Source: Candidatus Pantoea bituminis (lineage in GTDB: Bacteria > Pseudomonadota > Gammaproteobacteria > Enterobacterales > Enterobacteriaceae). From it: 64,000 nt of DNA. The position numbers and the translations under genes were made by a program. Under the pieces are notes generated by a model. The model was not told the origin of the DNA and searched no databases. It was given only the letters and a program-made list of their open reading frames with translations. The number at the start of each line of letters is the position of its first letter. The stretch's first letter is position 1. Where the stretch lies: assembly GCF_018842675.1 (NCBI RefSeq), contig NZ_JAGTWO010000002.1, positions 186,001 through 250,000 on the forward strand, written 5' to 3'. Below, piece by piece: positions 40,683-51,100 of this stretch.

Positions 40683-43150
40683 TCAAACTTTTTTGGTAAA
40701 GCGTAAGCAATGACGTAATCGCCTTCTGGCGTCATCATGCCGTGATGGCCACCTGCCATGATTATGACAAACTGCTGGCCGTTAACTTCATAGGTCATAG
40801 GTGTTGCCTGACCGCCTGCAGGTAGTTCATCTTTCCATAATGTTTCACCTGTCTTAACATCAATTACGCGAAGATAATCATCGGTAGTGGCCCCAACAAA
40901 TGCCAGGCCACTTCGGGTCGTCAACACGCCACCATTATTAGGCAAACCAATCTGCAATGGTAACATTGAGTGCAGTCCCCACGGACCGTTTCGCTCAGCC
41001 GTGCCTAAAGGACGATCCCACAAAGTCTTACCGGTGGCCAGGTCAATGGCTTTGATCATACCGAAGGGCGGTTGTTTGCAAATTACACCTATGTTTGAAA
41101 CCCAGCCTGTATTGACATCCTGTCCATATGGCAGTCCGGCTTGAGGACGATTACGACCCGGTGGAGGATTTTTGTATCGCTTATCGCCCAACCAAAAAAC
41201 GCCCATCGCATCGTCAACTGCACGGGGTATCAGCTTTGAATAACTTGGCAAATCATTATAATTTTCAATGATTATTCCATTATTGACATCCACTGAAATA
41301 CTTCCCCAGTCAGAGCCACCGTTGTTACCGGGGTATTCAATCCAGGGTTTGTCAGCACTTGGCGGCGTATAGATCCCCTGGTAGTTAGCAGCCCGATACT
41401 GAATACGGCACACCAGTTGATCGATGGGTGATATTCCCCACATCATTTTTTCAGTTAGATCTGGTTTTGGGGTATGGCTGTAGAGTGAACGACGCTGCGT
41501 TGTGGCCCGCTCAGATGGTTCCACACCGCCTTGTGGGGCTGACTGATTAACTACCTTATGAAGTGGCTGACCAGTGCGACGGTCCAGAACCCATAAATCG
41601 CCCTGTTTTGTCGTCTCGATTAAGGCAGGAACTAATCCTTTATCGGTTGGAAAATCAACCAAACTTGGCTGTGCCGGCGTGTCGTAATCCCATACATCAT
41701 TTTTGACAAACTGATATACCCAACGCGGCTTACCTGTTGTGACATCAAGAGCGGTAACAGAAGAGCTGTACTTACGTTCTTCGGCCGTGCGTGTGGAACT
41801 GTAATAGTCACCAGCAGAATTAGCCATAGGCAAATAAATCAGACCAAGCTTTTCATCTGCCACTGCGGTAGACCACATATTAGGCGTGCCCAGAGAGTAC
41901 GTTTTACCTTCCGCAGGCACAGTTTTGATGTCAGGCTGCTCCATATCCCAGGCAAAGCGTAACTGACCCGTTACAGCATCAAAACCACGTACCACACCAG
42001 AAGGAGCTTCTCGTAATTGCCCGTCCATAACCTGCTGACCTGTTACGACAACGCCACGCACAATAGTAGGCGCAGCTGTAACAGAAACGATACCTGCAGG
42101 CCATTGTCCCATACCATTCATCAGATCGACGAAGCCATGATGGCCGAAATCCTGACAGAGTTCACCTGTACGAGCATCAACAGCTGCCAGTTTGGCATCC
42201 AGTGTACCGACAATGATACGATCAGCGCACGCCTGGCCGGCCATGGCTTGCGGATTAGCGTAATAAGCTACACCGCGACAAGCGGAATTGGGCGGAGAAT
42301 ATGCTGTCGGCGTTTTTGGATCGAACATCCATTTCTCTTTTCCAGTTGCAGCATCGATAGCAAAAATTTTATGACGAATAGTGCAACCATAAACCACATC
42401 ACCCACTTTGATGGGCGTAAGCTCATTACCGAAATTAGGCGTATGCGCTTCTCCAGTACGGTACTCCCAGACTCGTTTCAGATGACTTACGTTTTCAGGT
42501 GTGATCTGTGTCAGGGTCGAAAAACGCTGCGCACCGTGACCGCCACCATAAGTCGGCCAGTCCTGTGCTGCAGGTACAATTGCATCATCAAAATAGTTTC
42601 CAGCCTGGGTATTCGCGGCTTCAACAGGGTAGGGCTTTTGAGCTATCGGGATAGCAATGCCTAACCCTATAACTGTCAAAACAAGCAAGGCAACACCGTA
42701 ACGCCGGTATCCTCTGGTTCCGTCAGTTTGTTTGGCTGGCATTAGTAACACAGCGAAAATCAAAAACATAAGAGCAAGATCAAGACGCGGGACGAGTGCC
42801 CAGCCGTTTAAACCCGATTCCCAGAGTGACCATATCAGTGTTGCGATAAAACTTAAGGCATAAAAATAAAGACCAACGATCCAGCGAGATAAGAGCATGA
42901 GCCCAATGATGACCCAGGCAATGCCTGTAATTAAATAATATGGACTACCTGAAAGCTTAACGAGGTTAAATCCCAGGACTGCCAGTACGGCACCAGACAG
43001 GATCAGCAACAGGCCAAACCCCAACATTCCCAGCGTTCGCAGGCGCGAATGCCGGGCACTTCCTTCACGTGATGAATTCATGGATAAGCTCAATAGATGT
43101 GTAGAAAATGTGCTTACAATGTCCATGGTGTAATTTGAAGCCTGCATCAT
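40683..43150 (-). CDS. Membrane-bound PQQ-dependent dehydrogenase, glucose/quinate/shikimate family (3' frameshift as given)
   Basis: Quinoprotein dehydrogenase that oxidises its substrate in the periplasm and feeds ubiquinone. About five membrane helices (residues 40-160) are followed by an eight-bladed PQQ propeller: DWPTYGGGHGAQRFSTLTQI opens it, with NSACRGVAYY, NMWSTAVADEKLGLIYLPM, FVKNDVWDYDTPAQPSLVDFP and GGQATPMTYEVNGQQFVIIMAGGHH. About 822 residues, near E. coli Gcd (796). A base is missing in the T run 40689-40694; uncorrected, the frame runs on to 40544 through the terminator. Start is uncertain (43150, or ATG 43081). Glucose, quinate or shikimate could be the substrate; all are known in the family. 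Confidence 0.88.
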
Positions 43151-43207
43151 GAACGCTTTTAGTTACAGATAATTAACAACAAAAGATACGTATGTAACAA
43201 TTTATCT

Positions 43208-43228
43208 ATACCTTTATAATCTAGGTAT
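43208..43228 (-). promoter_or_regulatory. PadR-type operator over promoter of the PQQ dehydrogenase gene (site 3)
   Basis: ATACCTTT-N5-CTAGGTAT. On the minus strand TTGACT, 17 bases, TAGATT. The 28 bases to the right of the half-site are also similar in spacing to site 1. The site lies between this gene and a divergent MFS gene, which may share the control. Confidence 0.75.
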
Positions 43229-43355
43229 GTAGAATAGTGAAGTCAAGCCCTACACCTACCTAAATATACATATATCTTATTGATTAATAGGTTTTTACTA
43301 ATATGCGCCAGTCAGAGCATGGATTCATAAAAAGTGTGTTAAGACTGGAATAAGG

Positions 43356-44758
43356 ATGAAATACATGGCCTGTAATGGTGTAAAAGCTCGCAGTAATTAC
43401 GCTCTTGCGTTGCTGGTAGCCGTAACCTTTTTTATGGAAAACCTTGATGCAACAGTAATTACAACCGCTATACCCCAGATGGCAAAAGATTTTTTGATAA
43501 GTCCTGTGGTGCTGAATGTTGGAATCAGCGCCTATTTGTTAGCAGTTGCAGTAGGTATTCCTCTAAGCGGCTGGCTGGCAGAGCGATACGGCGCACGCAA
43601 TATATTTGCCTCAGCCATCCTCCTTTTTACAGTTGCTTCAGTTTTATGTGGTATGAGTGACAGCCTGACACAGTTCACTCTCAGTCGTATTCTGCAGGGT
43701 TTCGGAGGGGCGCTGATGGTGCCGGTTGGCCGAATGGTGATTTTACGGGTCACCGAAAAAAGGACATAATAAAGATAATTGCTCTGATTACCTGGCCAGG
43801 ACTAATTGCGCCAGTACTGGGACCGCCTCTTGGTGGGTTCATTGTCACTTACGGACAATGGCCCTGGATTTTCTGGCTGAACATCCCGCTCGGGCTTTTG
43901 ACAGTCATCGCAACATATTACCTTGTACCACAGCTAAAAAATGTTGAAGTCCGTCGCTTAGATGTTCGCGGTTACCTTTACACATCTGCAGCCTTCACAA
44001 CGTTGATTATCGCGCTTGAATGCCTGGGACAGGCTGAATTTCTTAGTGGCATCATATTATTAACTACCGGGGTGTTATGTGCTTTTAAGACATATAACCA
44101 CAGTCTACGTTATCCAAATCCACTGCTGCCTTTTTCAACACTGAGAATTGATACTTTCCGGAATACCATAGTCGGCGGCTCGCTGTTCAGGGCATCAATC
44201 AATGCCATTCCTTTTTTATTACCATTACTTTTTCAGCTCACTTTTAACTGGAGCGCTGCTCAAGCCGGAGGTATGGTGCTATGGGTCTTTGCAGGAAATC
44301 TGGCAATGAAGCCTGCAACCACCTGGCTAATGAAGCGATGGGGTTTTAAACGCGTTTTAATAGTTAACGGGACCATCAGCTTTGTATCAATGTTAAGCCT
44401 GCTGTTTATCAACCCCGGACTGGATTATTACGTTATAGCTCTTATTCTGTTTATTGGTGGTCTGTCACGCTCTTTACAGTTTAGTTGTTATAACAGTGTT
44501 GGTTTTGCAGATATTCCACAAAATAAAATGAGCGATGCATCAATAATTTTCAGCATTTTCTTTCAGTTCAGCATGAGTGCAGGCGTTGCTATCGCTGCAC
44601 TTTTACTGCGAGCCTCTATGTTCTGGTCCGGTAACGTCAGCCTCACTCACAGCAATATCAATGTTTCCTTTATTGGTATCGCCGCGTTAATCATGTTATC
44701 CCTTTATGATGCTTTTAAATTAAAGAGCAATGCAGGTTTGAAGATATTGTTAAAATAA
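43356..44758 (+). pseudogene. DHA2-type MFS transporter (EmrB/QacA-like; frameshifted as given)
   Basis: Fourteen-helix-type drug/proton antiporter family protein, about 467 residues. Motifs: FFMENLDATVITTAIPQMAKDF in helix 1, GWLAERYGARNIF in loop 2-3, SRILQGFGGALMVPVGRMVILR in helix 4/5 and GPPLGGFIVTYGQWPWIFWLNIPLG in helix 5/6. One base is missing in the A run 43756-43761; EKRT* should read EKKDIIKIIAL. It is divergent from the PQQ dehydrogenase gene, with a PadR-type operator between them. It may export a toxic substrate or product of the pathway (inference). Confidence 0.85.
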
Positions 44759-45216
44759 CGCTGACTCAGGTTCTGCATAAAAGCATGTCAATACAAACAG
44801 TTATTTAAAATCTTAATTATCCGCTATAACAGCGGGGAAGGAAGATAGCATTCCTGTTGCAAGGCTTGGTTATCTGGATCTTATGGCGCTGATGTACCCC
44901 TGATTAGACGTTCACCCGGTAAAGAAGAGATGCCCGTAAACTCAGCGCAAAAAATATGGTGATTTCTTCAGACGCAAAATCCATGGGACAAATGGCCTAT
45001 AAATTTGCCATCATTATTGATATCGTACCGTAGTTTCATGATTTGAATCCTTATGTCACTACACCTGCGCCTCAGGGAGCTTTAGTTCTTGTCAGGTATC
45101 TTGGTCCAGTCGAACCAATCCTCAGCTCGTCTGTGGCGGAAAAACAGTGGCAGGCTCGCTCATCGGCATATTTGAAGAAACACAGGAGATGCTGGATTTG
45201 TGCGGCAGTCACGGCT
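44759..45216. other. Intergenic stretch before the degenerate IS3 element
   Basis: No supported gene. One short hairpin CCGCT-ATAAC-AGCGG lies at 44821-44835 without a T run. A 69-codon open frame at 45043-45252 has no protein-like features. Confidence 0.4.
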
Positions 45217-46410
45217 GAATCAGACACCTCAGGATCTTTTAAGATGACTTAAAAGAGAGGTGCCCATAAGCGGTAAACGTTATCCCTAAGAGTTCAAAAT
45301 TGAGGCGGTCTATCAGGCGGTTTCGTGGTCATTCCATTGTAAGTGTCGCCACCCGTCCTGATATCGCCACGCACAACCTCTATGTCTGGATAAAAAGTAC
45401 GGCCCTGATTCATCAGCCAATAAAACTCAGTCCGATACCCTGTCTGAGATCCGCCGACTCCAGAAAGAACTAAAGCGGGTTACCGAAGAGATATATATTA
45501 AAAAAATCGCGGCGTACATCGCAAAGCTGTCCGACTGAGATACGCCTTTATGCGCGACGACAGCTGTTGCTGGCCTGTTCGTTTGCTCTGCCGGGTTCTG
45601 GATGTTCATCCGAGTGGATTTTATGCCTAGCTTCAGCTGCCGTATTCACAGCGACCCCAGGCAGACCAGATGCTGACCGGAGAGATCAAACAGTCTGGCT
45701 TGAGTCAGGCTGCGTCTCTGGTTACCGCAAGATTCATCCCGACCTGCGTGATACAGGTCAACAGTGCGGGTTGACCGGGTCTGGCGACTGATGAAGCATG
45801 CCGAAATATAGGCCTAGGTTGGTTACCGAAGCCCGCGGGCACGCAAAGGTGAAGCCAGTATCGTGACGCTCAACAGACTTCAGCGGCAGTTTAATCCGTA
45901 CGCGTCAGATAAGCGTTGGGTAACGGACATAACCCACATCCGGACCCACGAAGGCTGACTGTGTCTGGCCGTGGTTGTTGACCTGTTCTCCCGGAAAGTT
46001 ATCGGCTGGTCAATGCAACCCCAGATGACAAAAGAGATTGTCCTGAATGCCCTTCTGATGGCCATATGGCGGTGTAATCCTCAAAAACAGGTTCTGTTTC
46101 ACTCAGACCAAGGCTGTCAGTTTACAAGTCATGAGTGGCAGTCGTTCCTGAAATCACACGATCTGAAAGGTAGCATGAGTCGTCGCGGCAAATGTCACGA
46201 CAACGCGGTTGCAGAAGGCTTTTCCAGCTACTGAAACGCGAACGGATAAAGAAAATGAGCTACGAAGAGCGGGGTGAAGCCTGCGGTGATGTTTTTGATT
46301 ACATCGAAATGTTTTATAACAGTAAGCATTGGCATGGTTCGAGCGATCAGATATCGCCGACTGAATATGAAAAACCAATATCATCAACGGCTCGGAAGTG
46401 TCCAGATTAT
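45217..46410 (+). mobile_element. Degenerate IS3-family insertion sequence
   Basis: The ends are suggested by related inverted repeats: GAATCAGACACCTC at the left and, inverted, AATCTGGACACTTCC at the right. OrfA pieces read KRYPEEFKIEAVYQ-like and EIRRLQKELKRVTEE. OrfB pieces read VVVDLFSRKVIGWSMQP, HSDQGCQFTSHEWQSFLKSH and SMSRRGKCHDNAVAEGF, which hold the D, D and E of the DDE triad. Many frameshifts and stops separate them and the reading frames are scattered, so the element is dead. Its length of about 1.2 kb suits the family. Confidence 0.82.
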
Positions 46411-46596
46411 CCATAGCAATTCAGTACATTATGATGACTCGCCGGGAACTCTCTTTATACCAAGTGTAAAAATCTTTATTAAGGTTATCATGTCCTTTAG
46501 GGTTATCATTCTTCAAGAATAAAATTGAATCTTCTCATCTGACAGGCTTAATATTCGCATAACGATGTCAAAAATTTGAGGCTAAAGTCTGAACAG

Positions 46597-47322
46597 ATGA
46601 GTAAAAATGCCGAAATTTCCGCCAATACTAATTCAAACGGCCTACCCCCACCTTTAGTCACTGCCAAAGAAACACAGTCAGCTGTAGCTTATAGATTGCT
46701 CAAGCAGCGGATACTCGATGGCGCGCTGCCGGCTGGTACGCAGTTACTTGAACATGAAGCAGCCGACTTGCTTGGTATGAGCCGGACGCCCGTACGTGAA
46801 GCCATGATCCGGTTACACAAGGATGGCATGGTCGACATTCGCCCTCGTCATGGAATGCGGGTTTTGCCCATCTCTGCCGATGACATGCAGGAAATTTATG
46901 ATGTTCTTACTTTACTTGAAGGCTCAGCAGCCGCGACGCTCGCAGAAAGAGGGATAACGGATGAACAAAAGCAGGAGCTTGAAGCTACGGTCGCCGCAAT
47001 GGATCGCGCGCTGGAACAGGATGATCTTCAGGCTTGGGCTTCTGCTGATGAAGTATTTCACGCGAAGCTCATTGAGTTCAGTGATAACAAACGCATGATC
47101 GGCATGGTTTCTCAACTCTGGGAACAGTCACACCGTGCCAGGATGTTAACGCTAAAAATGCGCCCCCGCCCGACCAAATCTAATCGGGAACATCAGGCTC
47201 TGATTGAGACTATTTCTGCAGGAAAGGTGAAGCAGGCACGTCAGATGCACGAATCACACCGTAAGAAAGCAAGCTCGATGCTCGTGAAGCTCATCAGAGA
47301 GCTAGGCGCCACGCAGATTTAA
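46597..47322 (+). CDS. GntR-family regulator (FadR/FCD subfamily)
   Basis: Regulator of 241 residues. The N-terminal winged helix reads LEHEAADLLGMSRTPVREAMIRLHKDGMV; the C-terminal FCD ligand domain has the metal-site residues in DEVFHAKLIE and NREHQALIE, as in regulators of sugar acids. ATG 46597 starts MSKNAEIS; a TTG 21 bases upstream is less likely. The gene precedes a transporter whose promoter region holds a perfect palindrome, and a very similar palindrome lies before the tetronate operon at 53771. It therefore probably represses both (inference). Confidence 0.88.
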   Translation: MSKNAEISANTNSNGLPPPLVTAKETQSAVAYRLLKQRILDGALPAGTQLLEHEAADLLGMSRTPVREAMIRLHKDGMVDIRPRHGMRVLPISADDMQEIYDVLTLLEGSAAATLAERGITDEQKQELEATVAAMDRALEQDDLQAWASADEVFHAKLIEFSDNKRMIGMVSQLWEQSHRARMLTLKMRPRPTKSNREHQALIETISAGKVKQARQMHESHRKKASSMLVKLIRELGATQI

Positions 47323-47860
47323 TTAACCGAACTGCGGGACTAAAATCACATCCTGCAGTTACCCGGTTTCCGTTCCGCTAGCATCATGGATGCTTCACAT
47401 CTTCCTGCATAAAAGGACCTTTTTATTAAATTCAATGTAAAATTTTCTAGATTAAATTCCGGCTTAAATTATAACTTTTCATGCATAACACCCTGATCAA
47501 TAAATCCTTTAATGCATACAACTCTCGTTGTGGATCGTGAATTCTTAATGATGTGGTGTGTTTAACACTGCCGTTTAGGTTTTATATTCCAGCGCAGCTA
47601 CAACAGCTTTGCATGACATTACATTATAAATTACTGACATGACTCATTTGGGCTTCTACAGCCCTTTTTATTGCCTGATCCTTTAATGATTTATCCGAAG
47701 CGTTGCCAGCCCTTCAAAAAAACTGCGTCACTATCATTCCTAAAACGCAATCGCCGCTTTCATGATAACTGGTCACAAATTATTTTCCTGCAAGTTTGAT
47801 AACGATCACACATCCGTAACTTTGCCATTTTAGGCCAATTGACTTAAATCAATGCACTAA

Positions 47861-47898
47861 TTAACGTATACGTTAACGAGTGTGTTACGAGTACGTAA
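47861..47898. promoter_or_regulatory. GntR-type operators upstream of the sugar-acid transporter
   Basis: A perfect 16-base palindrome TTAACGTATACGTTAA (47861-47876) and a second, imperfect one, TTACG-AGTA-CGTAA (47885-47898), lie about 80-115 bases before the MFS gene. The first closely matches the site at 53792. Nothing else is seen in 47323-47976, which has no gene. Confidence 0.72.
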
Positions 47899-47976
47899 TT
47901 TAGTACACACAGGAAACGAGGAAGTACAACATAATGTTCAAGGCGTATCTCGCTGACACAACCAGGAATAACTACT

Positions 47977-49266
47977 ATGTCTAAAGCACGCTATGCACTG
48001 GTGGCTGTAGCTTTCAGTCTTACCGCTCTGCTCTTTGTTGACCGAATTGCTATCTCCGTTGCAAAAGGCCACATCGAATCTGATTTTGGTTTAACGGATA
48101 CTGAATTCGGCTGGGTACTTTCAATGTTTTCGCTGGGCTATGCACTTTTCCAGTCCCCCACAGGAGCTATGGCTGATAAATGGGGCCCACGCTCCATGCT
48201 GGCGCTGTTTGTGATCACCTGGTCAGCGTTAACCGGCCTTACTGGTCTGGCCTGGGGATTCGCGTCGCTCATGGTTGTGCGCTTCCTGTTCGGGATCGCC
48301 GAAGCGGGTGCTTTTCCGACATTTGCACGTGCCATGTACAGCTGGTTACCTGCAAGTGAGAGGGCTTTAGCGCAGGGTATCAATTTATCCGGTGCACGTA
48401 TTGGTGCCGCATTTGCATTACCGTTTGTGGCATGGATGCTTGACGCTGCGGGCTGGCGAGAGTCTTTTTATATCCTGTGTGCTGTCGGTGTCATCTGGGC
48501 TGTGTGCTGGTATATGTGGTTCCGCAATGACCCGGCCGATCACCGTTCAATCTCGAAAGCAGAATTAAAATTCATTGAAGAAGGCCGTGAGACAAAGCTT
48601 TCTAATGCTAATGAGCGCGTTACCATAGCCGAGCCAGTGGATATGTCCTTCCGCTCAAAAACGATGTGGCTGCTCATGCTTCAATATTTCGCGCACAGCT
48701 TCACCTTCTATTTTGCCTTAACGTGGTTATTCCCGTACTTACAGAAAACCTATGGCCTGAGTGCTGTCACTACCGGTTTTCTGGCAGGTGCGCCACTAAT
48801 TGCCAGCGCAATTGGTAACTGGGTAGGTGGTGCTACAGTAGATATGATGTACCGCAGAGGATACGGACTTTGGTCACGCCGGCTGCCTGCCATCATTGGT
48901 TTTATCTTGTCTGCGGCCGGCCTGGTTGGCGCGATGATGAGTGATTCAGCATACATGGCTGTTGCCTGGCTCTGCCTTGCGATGTTCGGTACCGATGTGA
49001 CCGTACCACCATCATGGGCATACTGTATCGATGTGGGTGGAAAGAAGTCTGGCGCAGTCTCAGGCAAGATGAATATGTGTGGTAATCTCGGCGCCTTCCT
49101 GACCAGTATCGCCTTCCCTTACATGTTGACAGCTTTTGGTAGCACCATGCCTTTCTTCATTTCAGCAATCGTTCTGAACCTGATTGGTGCTTACTTCTGG
49201 TTCCTGATTAACATCAAGAAAAAAGTCATGGTGTCTTTGCTAAAGCTAGCTGACAAAAAAACGTAG
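47977..49266 (+). CDS. MFS transporter, hexuronate/sugar-acid type (ACS family)
   Basis: Twelve-helix symporter of 429 residues resembling ExuT/GarP-type transporters of hexuronates and aldarates. Motifs: VDRIAISVAKGHIESDFGLTDTEFGWVLSMFSLGYALFQ, GAMADKWGPRSML, FLFGIAEAGAFPTFARAMYSWLP and GKMNMCGNLGAFL. It is preceded by two palindromes thought to bind the GntR regulator and followed by a terminator. It is the likely uptake system for the four-carbon acid broken down by the operon at 50472-53771. No frameshift. Confidence 0.9.
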   Translation: MSKARYALVAVAFSLTALLFVDRIAISVAKGHIESDFGLTDTEFGWVLSMFSLGYALFQSPTGAMADKWGPRSMLALFVITWSALTGLTGLAWGFASLMVVRFLFGIAEAGAFPTFARAMYSWLPASERALAQGINLSGARIGAAFALPFVAWMLDAAGWRESFYILCAVGVIWAVCWYMWFRNDPADHRSISKAELKFIEEGRETKLSNANERVTIAEPVDMSFRSKTMWLLMLQYFAHSFTFYFALTWLFPYLQKTYGLSAVTTGFLAGAPLIASAIGNWVGGATVDMMYRRGYGLWSRRLPAIIGFILSAAGLVGAMMSDSAYMAVAWLCLAMFGTDVTVPPSWAYCIDVGGKKSGAVSGKMNMCGNLGAFLTSIAFPYMLTAFGSTMPFFISAIVLNLIGAYFWFLINIKKKVMVSLLKLADKKT

Positions 49267-49277
49267 TGTTTACTCCT

Positions 49278-49300
49278 GGCCAGCTCTGCTGGCCTTTTTT
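49278..49300 (+). terminator. Rho-independent terminator after the MFS gene
   Basis: GGCCAGC-TCT-GCTGGCC stem-loop followed by six T, 11 bases after the stop. Confidence 0.92.
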
Positions 49301-49329
49301 CGTTTCAGTTAAAATGAGATTCTTAAGGT

Positions 49330-50292
49330 ATGACAGCTCCTGTAGTGAATGCTCTGCTGCCCGTGGTGATATTGATACTGATAGGTTTTGCAGCCGTGCG
49401 TAGAGGCTGGCTGAAGAGCAGTGCAATAATGGATATTTCTAACCTGGCCTTTCTCATCCTTGGTCCCGCGCTCTTCTTCCGCAGTATGGCGCAGGTGCAT
49501 CTTAACGAACTGGATTTTAAACCTGTCATCGTTTACTTCCTGACGATATGGGTCGTGTTCTTCGCCACGATGTTTACACAGGGCATTAATCGCCGGGGTG
49601 CGATCATGGCGCTTTCAGCCACCTTTTCGAATGTGGCAATGATTGGGGTGCCGCTGATCAACTTTACCTGGGGGCAGGAAGGACTTATCGTACTATTCAC
49701 ACTAATGTCAGTTCATACGCTAATTATGCTGACAATGGTTACTAGTCTCATTGAGTTTTCCATATCGAGAGAACTGGCTGCAGGAAACACAACTTTACGT
49801 ACAGGCAGGTTAAGGTCTTTTTTCAGGACGTTCGGCGTATCTATGCGTAAAACGCTTCTGCATCCCGTCCCACTACCTGTTATTTGCGGAATACTTTTCG
49901 GTTTGACCGGACTTAAAATACCCACACCGGTAGATAACGTTCTGGTTCTGCTTGGACATGCTTTCTCGCCGGTGGCGCTGATCCTCGTAGGAATGACGCT
50001 TGCTACCAGCAAATCAATATCACGCTGGCGTGTACCTCTCATGATGGCATTGGCTAAGAATTGCCTTCATCCTGCCGCATTACTCATCATGGGATTACTG
50101 ACTAACCTGTCAGGCTTAAGCCTGAAAGTGATGATGATTACCGCTGCTTTGCCCATTGGTGCTAACGTTTATTTGTTTGCCCATCGTTATAAGGTGGCAC
50201 AGGAAGAGGTCACCGCAGCGGTGGCTATTTCAGCGGTATTGGGACTGATAACGCTGCCAGCTGTAATGCTGCTTCTTTCATTTATTGGTTAG
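49330..50292 (+). CDS. AEC (auxin efflux carrier)-family transporter
   Basis: Membrane transporter of 320 residues with about ten helices in two halves, each starting like VVNALLPVVILILIGFAAVRRGWL. Typical elements are NLAFLILGPALFFRSMAQV, LSATFSNVAMIGVPLINFTWG and the C-terminal half PIGANVYLFAHRYK. Bacterial members carry malonate, malate or other small carboxylates. It stands alone between two terminators. AAGG precedes the start closely. Confidence 0.87.
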   Translation: MTAPVVNALLPVVILILIGFAAVRRGWLKSSAIMDISNLAFLILGPALFFRSMAQVHLNELDFKPVIVYFLTIWVVFFATMFTQGINRRGAIMALSATFSNVAMIGVPLINFTWGQEGLIVLFTLMSVHTLIMLTMVTSLIEFSISRELAAGNTTLRTGRLRSFFRTFGVSMRKTLLHPVPLPVICGILFGLTGLKIPTPVDNVLVLLGHAFSPVALILVGMTLATSKSISRWRVPLMMALAKNCLHPAALLIMGLLTNLSGLSLKVMMITAALPIGANVYLFAHRYKVAQEEVTAAVAISAVLGLITLPAVMLLLSFIG

Positions 50293-50304
50293 GTAAGAAA
50301 TAAA

Positions 50305-50334
50305 AAAGCCATTACCTCTTTAGATAATGGCTTT
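50305..50334. terminator. Hairpin terminator between convergent genes
   Basis: AAAGCCATTA-N10-TAATGGCTTT, with A and T runs on both sides, so it can end transcription of the AEC gene and of the convergent aldolase operon. Confidence 0.75.
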
Positions 50335-50471
50335 GGATCCGGGCGGAACTTAATCAGTTTTAAACAACAGCCATAATGGCCGACAGGATAATGAGAAAAT
50401 ACAAAGTAAGCTCTCAACAGAGTATGCCAAACGTCGCCACAGCCAGTGAAAAAGGGCCGCCGCCTCAGACA

Positions 50472-51100
50472 TCAGCTTTTCATTCCACTCAATGCTTCTT
50501 TTTCTGGCTCAGTGAGATATCTCACCTTCATATCTTCAAGAAGGAATTTCAGCTTCGCTGTTTCTTCCAGCTCTTCGGCATTATCTGATGCATTAATGAA
50601 GTCAGTACCTGTTACCACCGGGCCATGATTTGCCAGAAGCACCGCGGTATATCCTTGCGATGTATATTTGGCAATCTCCTTACCAATTTCATTTGATCCC
50701 GGACGGAAATAAGGCAAAAGTGGCAGTTTACCTATCCTCATGACGTAGTAGGGGGTGAAAGCCTCAATCACGTTTTCTTTCTCGATATGATCGATCGACG
50801 AAAGCGCAGTAAGATAAGTAGAATGGAGATGAACCACTGCATTTACTGCCGGATTACTACGGTATATATCGAGATGAAAACCGACTTCTTTAGAGGCTTT
50901 TTTACCCGATATAAGCTCGCCATCAAGGGTCACTACGGAAAGTTCATCTTCCACTAAACGCCCAAGGCAAGACCCCGTCGGTGTGGCCAGAATATTACCA
51001 TCGGGCAGTTTGAGTGAGAGATTACCCCTCCGCCGCATGTGTATCCGCGCTGGAAAAATGACAGTCCCTGGGAGACCATTAACGCTCTGTAATTCATCAT
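50472..51100 (-). pseudogene. Class II aldolase, 3-oxo-tetronate 4-phosphate decarboxylase-like (OtnC; frameshifted as given)
   Basis: Zn-dependent aldolase/decarboxylase of about 209 residues. Zn ligands sit in VVHLHSTYLTAL and LLANHGPVV; GNLSLKLPDGNILATPTGSCLG and EELEETAKLKFLL match OtnC. One base is missing in the C run 51025-51028 (GGGVIS should read GGGGNLSLKL). The ATG at 51100 overlaps the kinase stop as TGATG, so the genes are coupled. OtnC decarboxylates 3-oxo-tetronate 4-phosphate to dihydroxyacetone phosphate. Last gene of the operon. Confidence 0.88.

Noticed and set aside
42017..42664. A 215-codon open frame antisense to the PQQ dehydrogenase
   Set aside because: Shadow of the conserved gene on the other strand; Cys- and Ser-rich composition with no family trait.
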